Assembly (NCBI GenBank): GCA_020634755.1
Contig: JACKBC010000012.1
Span: 1 to 64,000, forward strand
Direction: 5' to 3'
From: Caldilineaceae bacterium
GTDB taxonomy: Bacteria > Chloroflexota > Anaerolineae > Caldilineales > Caldilineaceae
Length of the DNA: 64,000 bases
This document shows, piece after piece, positions 34,434 through 43,366 of this stretch. The stretch's first letter is position 1; the number at the start of each line of letters is the position of its first letter. Below the pieces are notes generated by a model. It made no database searches. It was not told where the DNA came from and was given only the letters and a program-made list of their open reading frames with translations. Both the position numbers and the translations under genes were made by a program.

Positions 34434-34514
34434 GACGCCGCAACGGTGTTGGCGATCCAGGCGTCGATCCCGTTTGTTGAATCCGACGCTATCCCTGGCG
34501 ATTGCGCTCTACTA
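34431..34514 (+). repeat. Family A repeat, copy A5
   Basis: TAGGACGCCGCAACGGTG...GATTGCGCTCTACT. The left end overlaps the stop codon of the rhomboid-like gene, and the right end is 16 bp before the DUF1003 start, so the element fills the whole intergenic gap. Confidence 0.8.
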
Positions 34515-34530
34515 TGAATGGAATTTAACT

Positions 34531-35043
34531 ATGAATTCATCTCCACCACGCAAATTGCATTTTCCCCAACCCTTTAACCACGAACATCCGCCCGTACAAG
34601 ATGTGAACACCGTGTTTGCCGAGCAACTCGGCCCTGGCCAGCGGGCAGCAGATCGAGTGGCCAACACAATGGGATCGTGGAAATTTATTATTATCCAGTC
34701 CATCATCCTGACCGTGTGGATTCTGCTTAATGTTTTGGCCTGGATAAAACATTGGGATCCCTATCCCTTTATTCTGATGAATCTGACCCTCTCTATGCAG
34801 GCTGCCTATGCCGCGCCCATTATTATGATGAGCCAAAATCGTCAGGCCGCCAAGGACCGCATTGAAGCGCATCAAGATTTTTTAATTAATCAGAAGGCAG
34901 AAGAAGAAATCCGCGTCATCATGGAACACTTGGAGGCGCAAGACCAGGCGCTGGTGCAGATTCATGCCCAATTGGTGCAGCTGCAATCTCAATTTGGCAT
35001 CAGCGAAGACGGTGCAGGGATCGACCCGCTCAGAACGTCATAG
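34531..35043 (+). CDS. DUF1003 membrane protein
   Basis: 170 residues from MNSSPPRKLHFPQ. Two helices, WKFIIIQSIILTVWILLNVLA and PFILMNLTLSMQAAYAAPIIMMSQ, precede the conserved NRQAAKDRIEAHQDFLINQKAEEEI and a coiled-coil-like C-terminus (HLEAQDQALVQIHAQLVQLQ). This is the DUF1003 architecture. The family is membrane-bound with no firm function. Confidence 0.88.
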   Translation: MNSSPPRKLHFPQPFNHEHPPVQDVNTVFAEQLGPGQRAADRVANTMGSWKFIIIQSIILTVWILLNVLAWIKHWDPYPFILMNLTLSMQAAYAAPIIMMSQNRQAAKDRIEAHQDFLINQKAEEEIRVIMEHLEAQDQALVQIHAQLVQLQSQFGISEDGAGIDPLRTS

Positions 35044-35082
35044 GGGAATCCACAAGCCGAAAAACAATTACCCCTGCCGCAT

Positions 35083-36315
35083 CTACCTGGAGCCAAGCGA
35101 CATTGTCATTTGCGGCGTGGCCGCAGATGATTGGGCGCTCATTTTGTTGTTCCGATGTGTGCGATACCAGGCCACATAGCGCGCAATAATTTGGGTGTGA
35201 GAATGGTGCTCGGCGCGCTTGCGGCTGGCGGCGCCCATATCGCCCCATTGGCTGCGCAACCGCATAAGCTTTTCAATGGCCCGGGCCGTATCTGCCACAT
35301 CTGTGGTGGAAAAGAGCAACCCATTCACGTCGGGCGTCACCAGTTCGGGCAGCGCGCGGGCGTTGGCGGCCAAGATGGGCAGCCCGCTGGCCATGGCTTC
35401 TAACGTGGCAATGCTTTGCAGCTCGGCATGGCTGGGCATGGCAAAGATGTCCACACTGTTGAGCAGCCCCGGCAGATCGGCATCGGGCACAAAGCCCAAA
35501 AAGACCACCTTTTGCTGAAGGTTCAACTCCGCGCACAGTTCTTCCAGTTCGGGGCGGAAGGCGCCTTTCCCACCAATGGCCAATTGAAGATCATTGCGTT
35601 CCAGCAAGGCCAGCGCCTGTATGAGCTGGTCTAAGCCTTTTTCGCGGTCGATGCGACCCACATAGAGCAGAATGGCCTTGTCTGGCGCCAGCCCATATTT
35701 TTGCCGTATGCGCGAGCGATCCAGAGCCGCCCGCGGTTCAAAACGGTCCACATCTACACCACATGAGATGGCGCTTACGGGCGGTTGGATGCCTTGTGAC
35801 CGCAGAATGGCGGCGGCGGTGGCGGTGGGGGTGGTAACGGCGGCCAACTGGTTATAGACATCCAGCATGGTTTTCCAGAGCAGATGTTCCACCGGCTTTT
35901 GGAGCAGGGTGGCTAGCATGCCATGTCGTAAAATGTTGTCGGTCAAATTTTCGGGTAAGAAGTGATTTGTCCCCACCGTCAAAATGCCGCGGGCGCGCGC
36001 CGCTTTTAAGACGGCCCGGCTCAGGAAATAGTGATCTTGAATATGCACCACATCCGGCTGAAATTGCTCTAAGGTGGCATTGATCACGCCGCCGGCAAAC
36101 GCCGTGACGTTTGTATTATTAAACAGCGGCAGCGTGGGCACGGTCTGAATCTGTACGCCCCGTTCTTGCCAACGTTCGCTGCGGCGCGTAGCCGATGGCG
36201 CTAGCACCAGTACGTGGTGCCCGGCGCCGGCCAGCCCTTCAGCCAGATTGATTGTAAAAACTGCTTGCCCATTGTCGCGGCGATAGTATGCCTGCCCGGC
36301 CAGTAAAATGTTCAT
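35083..36315 (-). CDS. GT4-family glycosyltransferase
   Basis: 410 residues from MNILLAGQAYYRRD. The ATG overlaps the stop of the DedA gene (ATGA). The N-terminal Rossmann-like part has GQAVFTINLAEGLAGAGHHVLVLAP and DVVHIQDHYFLS. The C-terminal part has the GT4 donor-site motifs LLYVGRIDREKGLDQLIQAL and FAMPSHAELQSIATLEAMASGLPILAANA. Its place in an operon with an MGDG-synthase-like enzyme suggests that it adds a second sugar to a glycolipid. The sugar is unknown. Confidence 0.9.
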   Translation of the reverse strand: MNILLAGQAYYRRDNGQAVFTINLAEGLAGAGHHVLVLAPSATRRSERWQERGVQIQTVPTLPLFNNTNVTAFAGGVINATLEQFQPDVVHIQDHYFLSRAVLKAARARGILTVGTNHFLPENLTDNILRHGMLATLLQKPVEHLLWKTMLDVYNQLAAVTTPTATAAAILRSQGIQPPVSAISCGVDVDRFEPRAALDRSRIRQKYGLAPDKAILLYVGRIDREKGLDQLIQALALLERNDLQLAIGGKGAFRPELEELCAELNLQQKVVFLGFVPDADLPGLLNSVDIFAMPSHAELQSIATLEAMASGLPILAANARALPELVTPDVNGLLFSTTDVADTARAIEKLMRLRSQWGDMGAASRKRAEHHSHTQIIARYVAWYRTHRNNKMSAQSSAATPQMTMSLGSR

Positions 36316-36896
36316 TGCGCACAACCTTCGGTTTCACGATTAGATTTTGGTATTGTAGTGAATGAGCGCCGCAGCAGCCATAGAACCAGCAGCGTAAATA
36401 CGATGCCTCCCACAATGGTCGCTATCCGCACATCTTTAAGAATTTGGGGCACATATGGCCCCAGAAATAAGCCGATGATCACCAGCCCACCGGTCCAGAT
36501 GATTTCCCCCAGGGTCTGCACCAGCACCACCCGCCACCACGCTATGCGTACAATGCCCGCCGCAATCAGGGTGGGAATCGAACCGATGCCCAAAGAGAGT
36601 TTGGCCCCCAGCAGCAACTGTAGCGCCCGCTGGGCAATATCAGCCTTGATTTGTTCAATTTTGGGCGTGTAGCGCGCAAAACGTGGCCAGGTGCGGAGCC
36701 GATGTTCAAAGCCGCCATAGTAGCCAAGCGCATACCAAAACATATCGCCAATGACGTTTCCCGTTCCGGCCACGGCAAAAACCAGAAAGGGGTTGAGCAA
36801 CCCATTGCTGGCTAGCGCGGCCGCCGTTAATGTCACCACTGGGCCTTCAATGGCCACACCGAGAAAAATTAATAGATACTCCCAAACCGAACTCAT
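36312..36896 (-). CDS. DedA/SNARE-associated family membrane protein
   Basis: 194 residues. EYLLIFLGVAIEGPVVTLTAAALA, GTGNVIGDMFWYALGYYGG and the amphipathic middle segment match the DedA (VTT) fold. LGAKLSLGIGSIPTLIAAGIVRI carries the conserved Gly-rich second re-entrant motif. DedA proteins are lipid scramblases or transporters in the membrane. Both neighbours are glycosyltransferases with 1-4-nt overlaps, implying flipping of a glycolipid. Confidence 0.88.
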   Translation of the reverse strand: MSSVWEYLLIFLGVAIEGPVVTLTAAALASNGLLNPFLVFAVAGTGNVIGDMFWYALGYYGGFEHRLRTWPRFARYTPKIEQIKADIAQRALQLLLGAKLSLGIGSIPTLIAAGIVRIAWWRVVLVQTLGEIIWTGGLVIIGLFLGPYVPQILKDVRIATIVGGIVFTLLVLWLLRRSFTTIPKSNRETEGCAQ

Positions 36897-38137
36897 TACG
36901 CGTCTTCCCTCACCGATTCGATATTCGGATAGCTATTGGCCTGGTTGGCGGCGCCCGTGTGGCGGCTGGTAGACTGGCCAGTTGCCACACGGGACAATCC
37001 AATGCCGTGTTCAACTATGTGACACAGATCTTCGGCAATCAGCAGCGATGCCCGCGGTCGGGCCAGCCGTTCCGCATTGGCGCGGAATTGGGCCAATTTG
37101 TTTGTGCCGGGCCGGGTCCATGAAGCAACAATGCGGGCAATTTCCTGCGGACTTTGGGCCAAAACACCCACGCCGTTGCGCTCTACATAATCTACATTGC
37201 CCGTCTCCTGACCCGGAATAAAATCAAAAAGAATAATGGGCAGATGGGCAATCAGCGCTTCGCTAATGGTGCCCGGGCCGGCCTTGGTCACAATTAAATC
37301 ACAGGCGTGCATGAGATCTGGCATGTTGTCTACAAAGCCGTAAATATGCACGTGCGGTGTTTGCGCCCAGCTGGCCGTTTCTAACTCCTGGCGCAAAGAG
37401 TGATTGCGCCCTGCCACCACCAAAAGCTGCGTGCCCGGCGCCCGTTGCGCAATTTGGCGGGCAATGGCCACCAAGGGCCCGCTGCCCTCGCCGCCCCCCA
37501 CCAGCAGAATGGCGGGGCGCTGGGCATCCAGCCCCAAGCTGTTGCGTAGCGTCATTTTGTCTTTGACGGGCTGCGTAAACTTAATGCTCACCGGTTGCCC
37601 GTATACAGCGATTTTTTCGGGCGCCATTCCCAGCTCGATGGCCTGGACGCGGGCCGCTTCTGTGGGCACAATGCAGTGGTCCACGCGTGGATCCACCCAC
37701 GTGGGATGAAACGTAAAGAGATCGGTAATCACGGTGGCAAACGGCACAGTGTAGCCTATGTCGCGTAGACAGCTCAGGCCAATATGATTGAGCAACGGAT
37801 GCACGGACACCACCATATCCGGCCGCATGGTGCGGAAATACGCCTGCATGTCGTCTTTGACCAGATATTTCACATCTTCCAAAATGCGGCGCTGCAATGC
37901 CGGTTGAGACATGGTGTGCCACATGAGTTTCCAAACTGGTAACCCCGGCCCAACCACCCAGCGATAGGCTCTGGGAATTTCGCGAAATGGGTGTGGCGTA
38001 TGGTTCTTCCATACATCTTCGATAACGGTTTCATACTTATTGGGATGCAAAAAGTGAATGGCTTCGGTAATGGCTTGGGCAGACGAGCGGTGGCCGCCCC
38101 CTGTATCGGAAATAAGAAAAAGGATGCGTTTCGACAT
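36896..38137 (-). CDS. MGDG-synthase-like (GT28) glycosyltransferase
   Basis: 413 residues. The N-terminal domain has ILFLISDTGGGHRSSAQAITEA, typical of monogalactosyldiacylglycerol synthase and processive diacylglycerol glucosyltransferases. MVVSVHPLLNHIG, VITDLFTFHPTWVDPRVD and the C-terminal UDP-sugar-binding part (TKAGPGTISEALIAHLPIILFDFIPGQETGNV) fit the family. It likely transfers a hexose to diacylglycerol on the cytoplasmic face. Its stop overlaps the DedA ATG (TAATG). Confidence 0.9.
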   Translation of the reverse strand: MSKRILFLISDTGGGHRSSAQAITEAIHFLHPNKYETVIEDVWKNHTPHPFREIPRAYRWVVGPGLPVWKLMWHTMSQPALQRRILEDVKYLVKDDMQAYFRTMRPDMVVSVHPLLNHIGLSCLRDIGYTVPFATVITDLFTFHPTWVDPRVDHCIVPTEAARVQAIELGMAPEKIAVYGQPVSIKFTQPVKDKMTLRNSLGLDAQRPAILLVGGGEGSGPLVAIARQIAQRAPGTQLLVVAGRNHSLRQELETASWAQTPHVHIYGFVDNMPDLMHACDLIVTKAGPGTISEALIAHLPIILFDFIPGQETGNVDYVERNGVGVLAQSPQEIARIVASWTRPGTNKLAQFRANAERLARPRASLLIAEDLCHIVEHGIGLSRVATGQSTSRHTGAANQANSYPNIESVREDA

Positions 38138-38172
38138 AGTTGTTTCCTATAGCGCTTTTGGATAGCGGCGCC

Positions 38173-38994
38173 TTATTTCAGGTTTGCAATATAGGCGTTC
38201 AGGCTGTGCGGACTAAATTCGATGAGCGCGCCCACGATTCTTTCCATGAATGATAATCGACTATTTGCCAAATAGTCCAGCGCCGCTCGTATACTCACCG
38301 TGTTGCCTACTAACAGCCTGGGTGGCACAATGTGCACATAGCGCTGGACACGAAATCCACGTCCATTGCGCACCACCCAGATGGGTGGCAACAGCGGAAC
38401 AAAATCGCCCAGCGCGGCGTAGGCATGGAGCTTCATTTGCAATGTATAGTTGTATGCATAAGCGCTATCTCCCACTTTGGGCGCTCCATATGTATAGATG
38501 CCCGCTACGGAGATGCCCTCTGCCGCCAATTCTTGGGCGGCCAAAATGGCTACTGAACCACCCGAGCTATGCCCGGTGAGCCAAAGCAATTTCTGGTGAT
38601 AGAGCTCTGGCCTGTATTCCAATACGTTTTTGATCGCCTTTGTGATTCCGCGGGCGGCCAAAGCAAAGCCGCCATGTACATGACCGGCGCACCAATGTGC
38701 TTGTTGCGTTATACGCATATTGTTGCGCCAATCGTCCGCTTCACCAGACCCGCGAATGGCAATGACAATATCCTGTGCCGAAACGGCCATATAACCGTGG
38801 TGTCCACTATTTATATCGTAGAACGGGTTGCCGGTATGCGCATGAAGCATTAACCCAAGCTGCTGAAGACGTATATTCAGGCTGCTTAAGTCTGTGGCTG
38901 TTGAATGTAAATGATATGCGTAGTTTGCCGCTTGCGCCAAATATTTGCCACGCCATGCTTCTTCTACCGACTCTAAAGTGATCGTATTAGACAT
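38173..38994 (-). CDS. Class 3 lipase-like alpha/beta hydrolase
   Basis: 273 residues. The nucleophile elbow is LTGHSSGGSVAI (S143), and GAPKVGDSAYAYNY follows, a lipase class 3 signature. Conserved upstream features are VIAIRGSGEADDWRNN and HVHGGF. No signal peptide is visible, so it may be cytoplasmic or secreted non-classically. The catalytic Asp could be the one in GDFVPLLPP (about 198). It is 35 bp upstream of the GT28 gene on the same strand, so it may be in that operon. Confidence 0.85.
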   Translation of the reverse strand: MSNTITLESVEEAWRGKYLAQAANYAYHLHSTATDLSSLNIRLQQLGLMLHAHTGNPFYDINSGHHGYMAVSAQDIVIAIRGSGEADDWRNNMRITQQAHWCAGHVHGGFALAARGITKAIKNVLEYRPELYHQKLLWLTGHSSGGSVAILAAQELAAEGISVAGIYTYGAPKVGDSAYAYNYTLQMKLHAYAALGDFVPLLPPIWVVRNGRGFRVQRYVHIVPPRLLVGNTVSIRAALDYLANSRLSFMERIVGALIEFSPHSLNAYIANLK

Positions 38995-39221
38995 ATGTTA
39001 ATAAAAGTGTATTCCCGGGTTAATGTTACCCTCTTACTATAGCGTAAAGCCCAAAAAAATGCACCGTCTATCGTCCGGTTCTAGCCTAGCCGATGGTATA
39101 GTGTTGGTTGCTGGGCCCCCAATGAGCCGTGTTAAGGCTCATCCAGAAAAATAAATACCCAAATTTTACGGGGTTTTCTAGATGAACTGGAAGGCTTTCT
39201 GGTATACTCTGATTTTTAAAT

Positions 39222-39273
39222 AAAAGAGCGCTCCTCTACCTTCTGTTATATCAAGGTAGAGGAGCGCTCTTTT
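39222..39273. terminator. Strong bidirectional terminator (21-bp perfect stem)
   Basis: Arms AAAAGAGCGCTCCTCTACC... (39222-39242) and the complement (39253-39273) match exactly; T-runs on both sides. It lies in the 450-bp gap between the secreted-protein gene and the lipase gene, both on the minus strand, so it probably ends the upstream gene. The rest of the gap shows only weak hairpins, such as ATGAGCC...GGCTCAT near 39123-39143. Confidence 0.8.
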
Positions 39274-39445
39274 TGTTGGCTATGGCTGCTGCAGAGAGGC
39301 GGTGGAGGCCACTGCCTTTCTACGCATTTCTATTCAATTGTTGATATGCCGCAACGTTATGAGCGTTTTGGGCGTTGGTTATGCGTAGTGAGCCTGGCCT
39401 ATCTCTGGCCCGTTAACTCTGGACCATTGACACTGGTCACCGGTG

Positions 39446-39991
39446 CTACTGAATGTTTTTAATCATTAAATTGGATGGAAAAGAGACATTCTCATCGGTA
39501 ATATTAAGCGCGTAATTCATCGGCGTGTTACCTTTGTTCTTGACCACCAGGTAGTACGTACCATTTACCGTAAAGCTGCCCTGCCAAAAGTGCATGGGGT
39601 CGCTTCTGAGCGCATCATTCTCAGTGCCCTGGCCAAAAGCCGTATATTTGACGTTGCTGGTCCAGTCACGCAGTGTCTGCGCATTCCAGATCTCAAAGTT
39701 GCCTTGGCCCTGCTGCACGTTCATGGTTACATCAATCTTGGCGGTGTCTTGCGCTAGGCGCTGGCTCTGCGTTAAGCCATGAAGCGGCGGCACTTGTGAT
39801 TTAAACACATACCAATCCCACTGGCCAGGCTGTAACGTATGGGCGGCACTATCGGGTGCGGCGGCTGTGGCTGCGCTGTATCCAGCGCGTTCTGGCATGC
39901 TGGCTGCAAACACGGTTGGCACGCTGGCCACCGCGAGCAATCCTGCAATAAGCCCGGCACTCATAAATTTTGAAAATCGCTTTTTAAACAT
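39446..39991 (-). CDS. Small secreted protein with pre-peptidase C-terminal (PPC)-like domain
   Basis: 181 residues, preceded by AAGGAG. The signal peptide has a basic start (MFKKRFSKFM) and a hydrophobic core, with cleavage near VFAA. The mature ~150 residues form a beta-rich domain (LQPGQWDWYVFKSQ, IDVTMNVQQGQGNFEIWNAQ, FTVNGTYYLVVKNKGNTPMNYALNI) that resembles PPC-type beta-sandwiches found at the C-termini of secreted enzymes. Here it stands alone. The function is unknown. Confidence 0.75.
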   Translation of the reverse strand: MFKKRFSKFMSAGLIAGLLAVASVPTVFAASMPERAGYSAATAAAPDSAAHTLQPGQWDWYVFKSQVPPLHGLTQSQRLAQDTAKIDVTMNVQQGQGNFEIWNAQTLRDWTSNVKYTAFGQGTENDALRSDPMHFWQGSFTVNGTYYLVVKNKGNTPMNYALNITDENVSFPSNLMIKNIQ

Positions 39992-40012
39992 TCTCGTGTC
40001 TCCTTTGTGAAG

Positions 40013-40107
40013 TCAGTACACCGCAACGGTGATGCCGATTCTGACGCTGGTCTCGTTGGAAAATAGAGCGAGCATCCAGCCCCTTTCGGGCCATTGCGAT
40101 CTGCTGA
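40013..40107 (+). repeat. Family A repeat, copy A6 (longest, 95 bp)
   Basis: TCAGTACACCGCAACGGTG...ATTGCGATCTGCTGA with an interior insertion relative to other copies. It lies 22 bp upstream of the start of the secreted PPC-like gene, in its promoter region. Confidence 0.78.
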
Positions 40108-40159
40108 ATATGGCTTGTTCATGGCCAGCGGTGTCTATTCCGCGTCTCTGGTATACCGG

Positions 40160-40312
40160 CGGTTGTGCGCCGCACAGCGCTTACATATCCTGTAGTTGTG
40201 CGCCGCACAGAGCTTAGATATCCTGCGGTTGTGCGCAGCACAGAGCTTAATATCCAGCAGTTGTGCGCCGCACAGCGCTTGAGTATACAGGCGGTTATGC
40301 AGGGCACAGAGC
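40160..40312 (-). repeat. Five-unit hairpin array, diverged from the 16.8-kb array
   Basis: TGTGC-GCC-GCACA hairpins start at 40164, 40197 and 40262, with TGTGC-GCA-GCACA at 40230 and a degenerate unit near 40296. Spacing is 32-33 bp. The stem is constant while loop and linker differ from the other two arrays (ATATCCTG linkers). It sits between A6 and the YkvA-like gene, in the 800-bp gap 39992-40790. Confidence 0.85.
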
Positions 40313-40578
40313 CCGAACACAATCTTGGCGCCAGCAATAAGGCATCCTGGTACACGAGCAACGATATGATGATACTCTCCGCAAAGAAACTATGAGCTGT
40401 CTGGCATAGAACAACCCATGCCTTTTGCGTGAGTTCGGAAATTACTGTCTGAACGCATTGGATTTGGATGACCACCTCTATTGCTTCAGACACCCTTATT
40501 ATAATCCGTTCTTAGGCTCCAGACTTTATAATACTTAGCAAAAATGCTTAAGATGACTTTAATAGAATTTATGCAATT

Positions 40579-40762
40579 GCCCTAGTGGCCAGAATGGCGC
40601 CATTGCGAACTTACTAATCGCAACGGATCAATCCGGCAGCGGACAATGAAAAGCCGGCGCCGCGGCTAAATGGCAAGCGGTTGAGACCGCTTTTCCACGT
40701 CAGCCGCGGGTTTTAACCCTGCTTTTTTAGGGTACGCAATGGCCCTAGTGGCCAGAATGGCG
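40579..40762 (+). ncRNA. Putative structured RNA with terminator, flanked by 21-bp direct repeats
   Basis: Identical 21-bp direct repeats (40579-40599 and 40742-40762) enclose a hairpin-rich segment. Nested stems are CCGCGGCT with AGCCGCGG (40660-40667 and 40702-40709) and AAGCGGT with ACCGCTT (40675-40681 and 40686-40692). A small hairpin (GGGTT...AACCC) with TTTTTT (40723-40728) resembles an intrinsic terminator. It lies 28 bp upstream of the YkvA-like gene. It could be a small RNA, a leader or a palindromic mobile element. No known riboswitch signature recognised. Confidence 0.4.
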
Positions 40763-40790
40763 TGGCCAAATGATAGAGGGAGCAGATTAT

Positions 40791-41201
40791 ATGAAGCAGT
40801 GGCAAGCCGCATGGCTGCGACAGATAAAGCAATTAAAGACCGAACTGTTTGCGCTCTATTTGGCCTATCGAGACCCGCGCACGCCGCTCTATGCGCGCCT
40901 CTTTACAGCCTGCGTTGTTGCATATGCATTCAGCCCCATAGACTTGATCCCCGACTTTATTCCGGTGCTCGGCTATCTGGATGACCTGGTGCTGCTCCCT
41001 GTGGGCATTGCGCTGGCCATTCGGCTGATTCCGCCGCCAGTGCTGGCCGAGAGCCGCGCCAAAGCCCAGGAACTCATGGCTCAGGGCAAGCCGGTCAGTC
41101 GCACCGCGGCGGCAGTGATTATCGCCATCTGGCTTTTGCTGGGCGGATTGGCCATCTTCCTCAGTGCCTCTACTTTTTCCGCTTGGCCAACATTCTGGTG
41201 A
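40791..41201 (+). CDS. YkvA/DUF1232-family membrane protein
   Basis: 136 residues from MKQWQAAWLRQ; GAGGGAG lies 8 bases upstream. The DUF1232 motif YARLFTACVVAYAFSPIDLIPDFIPVLGYLDDLVLLPVG (starting about residue 34) is nearly invariant in the family. A second helix (TAAAVIIAIWLLLGGLAIFL) ends the protein. DUF1232 proteins are membrane-associated with no firm function. Confidence 0.9.
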   Translation: MKQWQAAWLRQIKQLKTELFALYLAYRDPRTPLYARLFTACVVAYAFSPIDLIPDFIPVLGYLDDLVLLPVGIALAIRLIPPPVLAESRAKAQELMAQGKPVSRTAAAVIIAIWLLLGGLAIFLSASTFSAWPTFW

Positions 41202-41217
41202 GCAAGCCGCGCCCACA

Positions 41218-41285
41218 ACACCCATGCGTGGCACTGGCCAGAAGAACATCGAATGCCAACCACCTTGGCGGTCAGTGCCCCACAC
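41218..41285. repeat. Family G palindromic repeat, copy G1
   Basis: CCATGCGTGGCACTGGCCA at the left and ACCTTGGCGGTCAGTGCCCCACA at the right form an imperfect inverted repeat. A related copy is at 43.49 kb. It lies 17 bp after the YkvA-like stop. The remaining 41286-41744 shows nothing I recognise. Confidence 0.55.
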
Positions 41286-41744
41286 ATGAATCTACATAAA
41301 TGAGAGTTGTGCATAATTCGCTGCTCGGGTGGACCTTTCAATAACCACCCCATAACATCATGCGCATTCCCTCCAAACTCACCCCTTTCAATTTGCCACC
41401 GAACGTCTATTAACAAGCCCTTATATTGTTGTTAATCGTTTGGCGATGCAGCCTTAATCGCTTGCACCTACACTGAACCCTGTGCAAGCAGGGGCGCTTT
41501 GTGGCATGTGCTGTATCCGGCCAGTCAATACTCTCAACGGCTGGGTGCATGCATCCAACAATGGCTTGCCAATCTTTCCGCTTCACCCGCCCCCGATAAA
41601 AAAGAATCAACCAAAGCGCACTCTTTACGCAGTGCCGTTGGAGCGCTGAACGTAAGCACACGGATATCAATTTATATAGATATCAATGTGTTCATGTTCA
41701 AGGCATGCGTAAGTGTTGCCAAGTCGAAACACAAGGAAAACAAA

Positions 41745-43229
41745 ATGATGAAATTTTCAAGGTTTGCCCTGTTGGGTCTGCTGCTCACCCTGGTGTTCAG
41801 CAGCTCGATAATGGCGCAGGATGAAGCGCCTGCCTTTGTTGTGCCGCTGGATCATGCGCACGCGCCGTTTTTGGAAAGCTATAACTTTGCTGTCGCTCAA
41901 GGCGCAACGGCGGAGTGGCGCAAGATGGAAGGCGTCGCCGTTGATGCCGTCAATAACAAGCTCTACATTGCCATTAGCGAAGTCGGCAAAGGCATGAGCG
42001 ATGGCGAAGGGGAAATTCAGCTGGCGGAGAATCCCTGCGGCGCGGTCTACATGGCCGATCTGGATGCTGATATGAACATTAGCGCGCTGGCGCCGGTTGT
42101 CATTGGTGGTCCCTACGACGAAAGCGACAGCGCCAACCCCTGCTCCGTGGATAGCATTGCCAACCCGGACAATATCTTTGTCGACAGTGCAGGCGCGCTC
42201 TGGATCGGTGAAGATACGGGCGAACACGCCAACAACATGCTCTGGAAATGGGATGGCGTCGAGTTGAAGCGCTTTGCCACCTTGCCGGCTGGCTCCGAAG
42301 TTACCGGGCTCCACATCTCTGCCAATGGCGCCGTCTTTATGAACGTGCAGCATCCGGATGGGGTTAATATTTATCCATACAACCGCGGCACGATCGGGAT
42401 TGTCACCGGTTTTGCGGCGACCGATGCTTTTGAGTCAATCGACGTACCGTCCGGCAATGCGGCGCACATGGTGGTTGTGGCCGCTGGCGACTATCAGGTG
42501 TTGGGCCGCATGGGCAGCCCCATTCCCAATGCCATTGACGCTGCCCGCTTGGGCCAGCTGGATATGGCGGATGGCAGCATGGATATCTGCAACAACCCCG
42601 ACGGCAATATGTATCTGCCCGTCAATGAAGAAGGCAGCCAAGGCTATCTCTACACCAACTATGAATGCCAGCCCGGCGGCATGAGCAAGCTATATATCAG
42701 CCAGAATGAAGATGGTTTGTGGGACGTAATCGAAGGCGAAAACGTAGACCTAATAGCAGTTGGCGGTACCTGGAACAACTGCTTCTCGTCCGTTACCCCG
42801 TGGAACACTGGTCTGTCCAGCGAAGAATATCCCTTCGATACAATTGACGCCGAGTGGCAGGATAACTATGCGGCCATGACCGATTATATTGGAACGCAGG
42901 CCAACCCGTATGATTATGGTTATCCGATTGAGATAATGCCCGACTCGATTGGCAGCACAGTTGTAAAGCACTTTGCAATGGGCCGCTTTAGCCACGAGAA
43001 CTCTATGATTATGCCCGACGCCAAAACGGTCTATCAGAGTGATGATGGCACCAATCGTATTCTCTGGAAGTTTGTGGCCAGCGAAGCCGCAGATTTGAGC
43101 GCCGGTACGCTCTACGCCGCCAAAGTGACCCAAGATGGTGACACCTTCCACTTAGAGTGGATCGAACTGGGCACGGGCAACGATGCCGAAATTGCGGAAA
43201 CGATTGCGGCCATGGATTTGGGCCAATAA
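41745..43229 (+). CDS. PhoX-like (DUF839) secreted phosphatase/beta-propeller protein
   Basis: 494 residues from MMKFSRFALLGLLLTLVFSSS, with a Sec signal peptide and likely cleavage at IMAQ-DEA. The start is preceded by AAGGAA; a Met one codon later is equally possible. The body shows the PhoX/DUF839 pattern: WRKMEGVAVDAVNNKLYIAI, PDNIFVDSAGALWIGEDTG, GSEVTGLHISANGAVFMNVQ, and the C-terminal GRFSHENSMIMPDAKTVYQS followed by DDGTNRILWKFV. PhoX is a metal-dependent phosphatase of phosphate-starvation responses. Twin-arginine export is usual in PhoX, but no twin arginine is seen here. Phosphatase activity is inferred. Confidence 0.85.
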   Translation: MMKFSRFALLGLLLTLVFSSSIMAQDEAPAFVVPLDHAHAPFLESYNFAVAQGATAEWRKMEGVAVDAVNNKLYIAISEVGKGMSDGEGEIQLAENPCGAVYMADLDADMNISALAPVVIGGPYDESDSANPCSVDSIANPDNIFVDSAGALWIGEDTGEHANNMLWKWDGVELKRFATLPAGSEVTGLHISANGAVFMNVQHPDGVNIYPYNRGTIGIVTGFAATDAFESIDVPSGNAAHMVVVAAGDYQVLGRMGSPIPNAIDAARLGQLDMADGSMDICNNPDGNMYLPVNEEGSQGYLYTNYECQPGGMSKLYISQNEDGLWDVIEGENVDLIAVGGTWNNCFSSVTPWNTGLSSEEYPFDTIDAEWQDNYAAMTDYIGTQANPYDYGYPIEIMPDSIGSTVVKHFAMGRFSHENSMIMPDAKTVYQSDDGTNRILWKFVASEAADLSAGTLYAAKVTQDGDTFHLEWIELGTGNDAEIAETIAAMDLGQ

Positions 43230-43259
43230 GAATCTGTTCCCCATAAACCGATTCTAAAA

Positions 43260-43345
43260 TCAGTACACCGCAACGGTGCTGGCAATATAAGCGTCAGGCT
43301 GGTTTGTTGAATCTGACTCTATCTCTTGCGGTTGCGATCTACTGA
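43260..43345 (+). repeat. Family A repeat, copy A7
   Basis: TCAGTACACCGCAACGGTG...GTTGCGATCTACTGA: the best consensus copy, with both ends intact. It lies 30 bp downstream of the PhoX-like stop. Confidence 0.85.
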
Positions 43346-43366
43346 AAATTGCTTTCAACAAAACAT

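Noticed and set aside
41218..41744. A coding gene between the YkvA-like and PhoX-like genes
   Set aside because: Only fragmentary frames without ribosome sites or recognisable domains.
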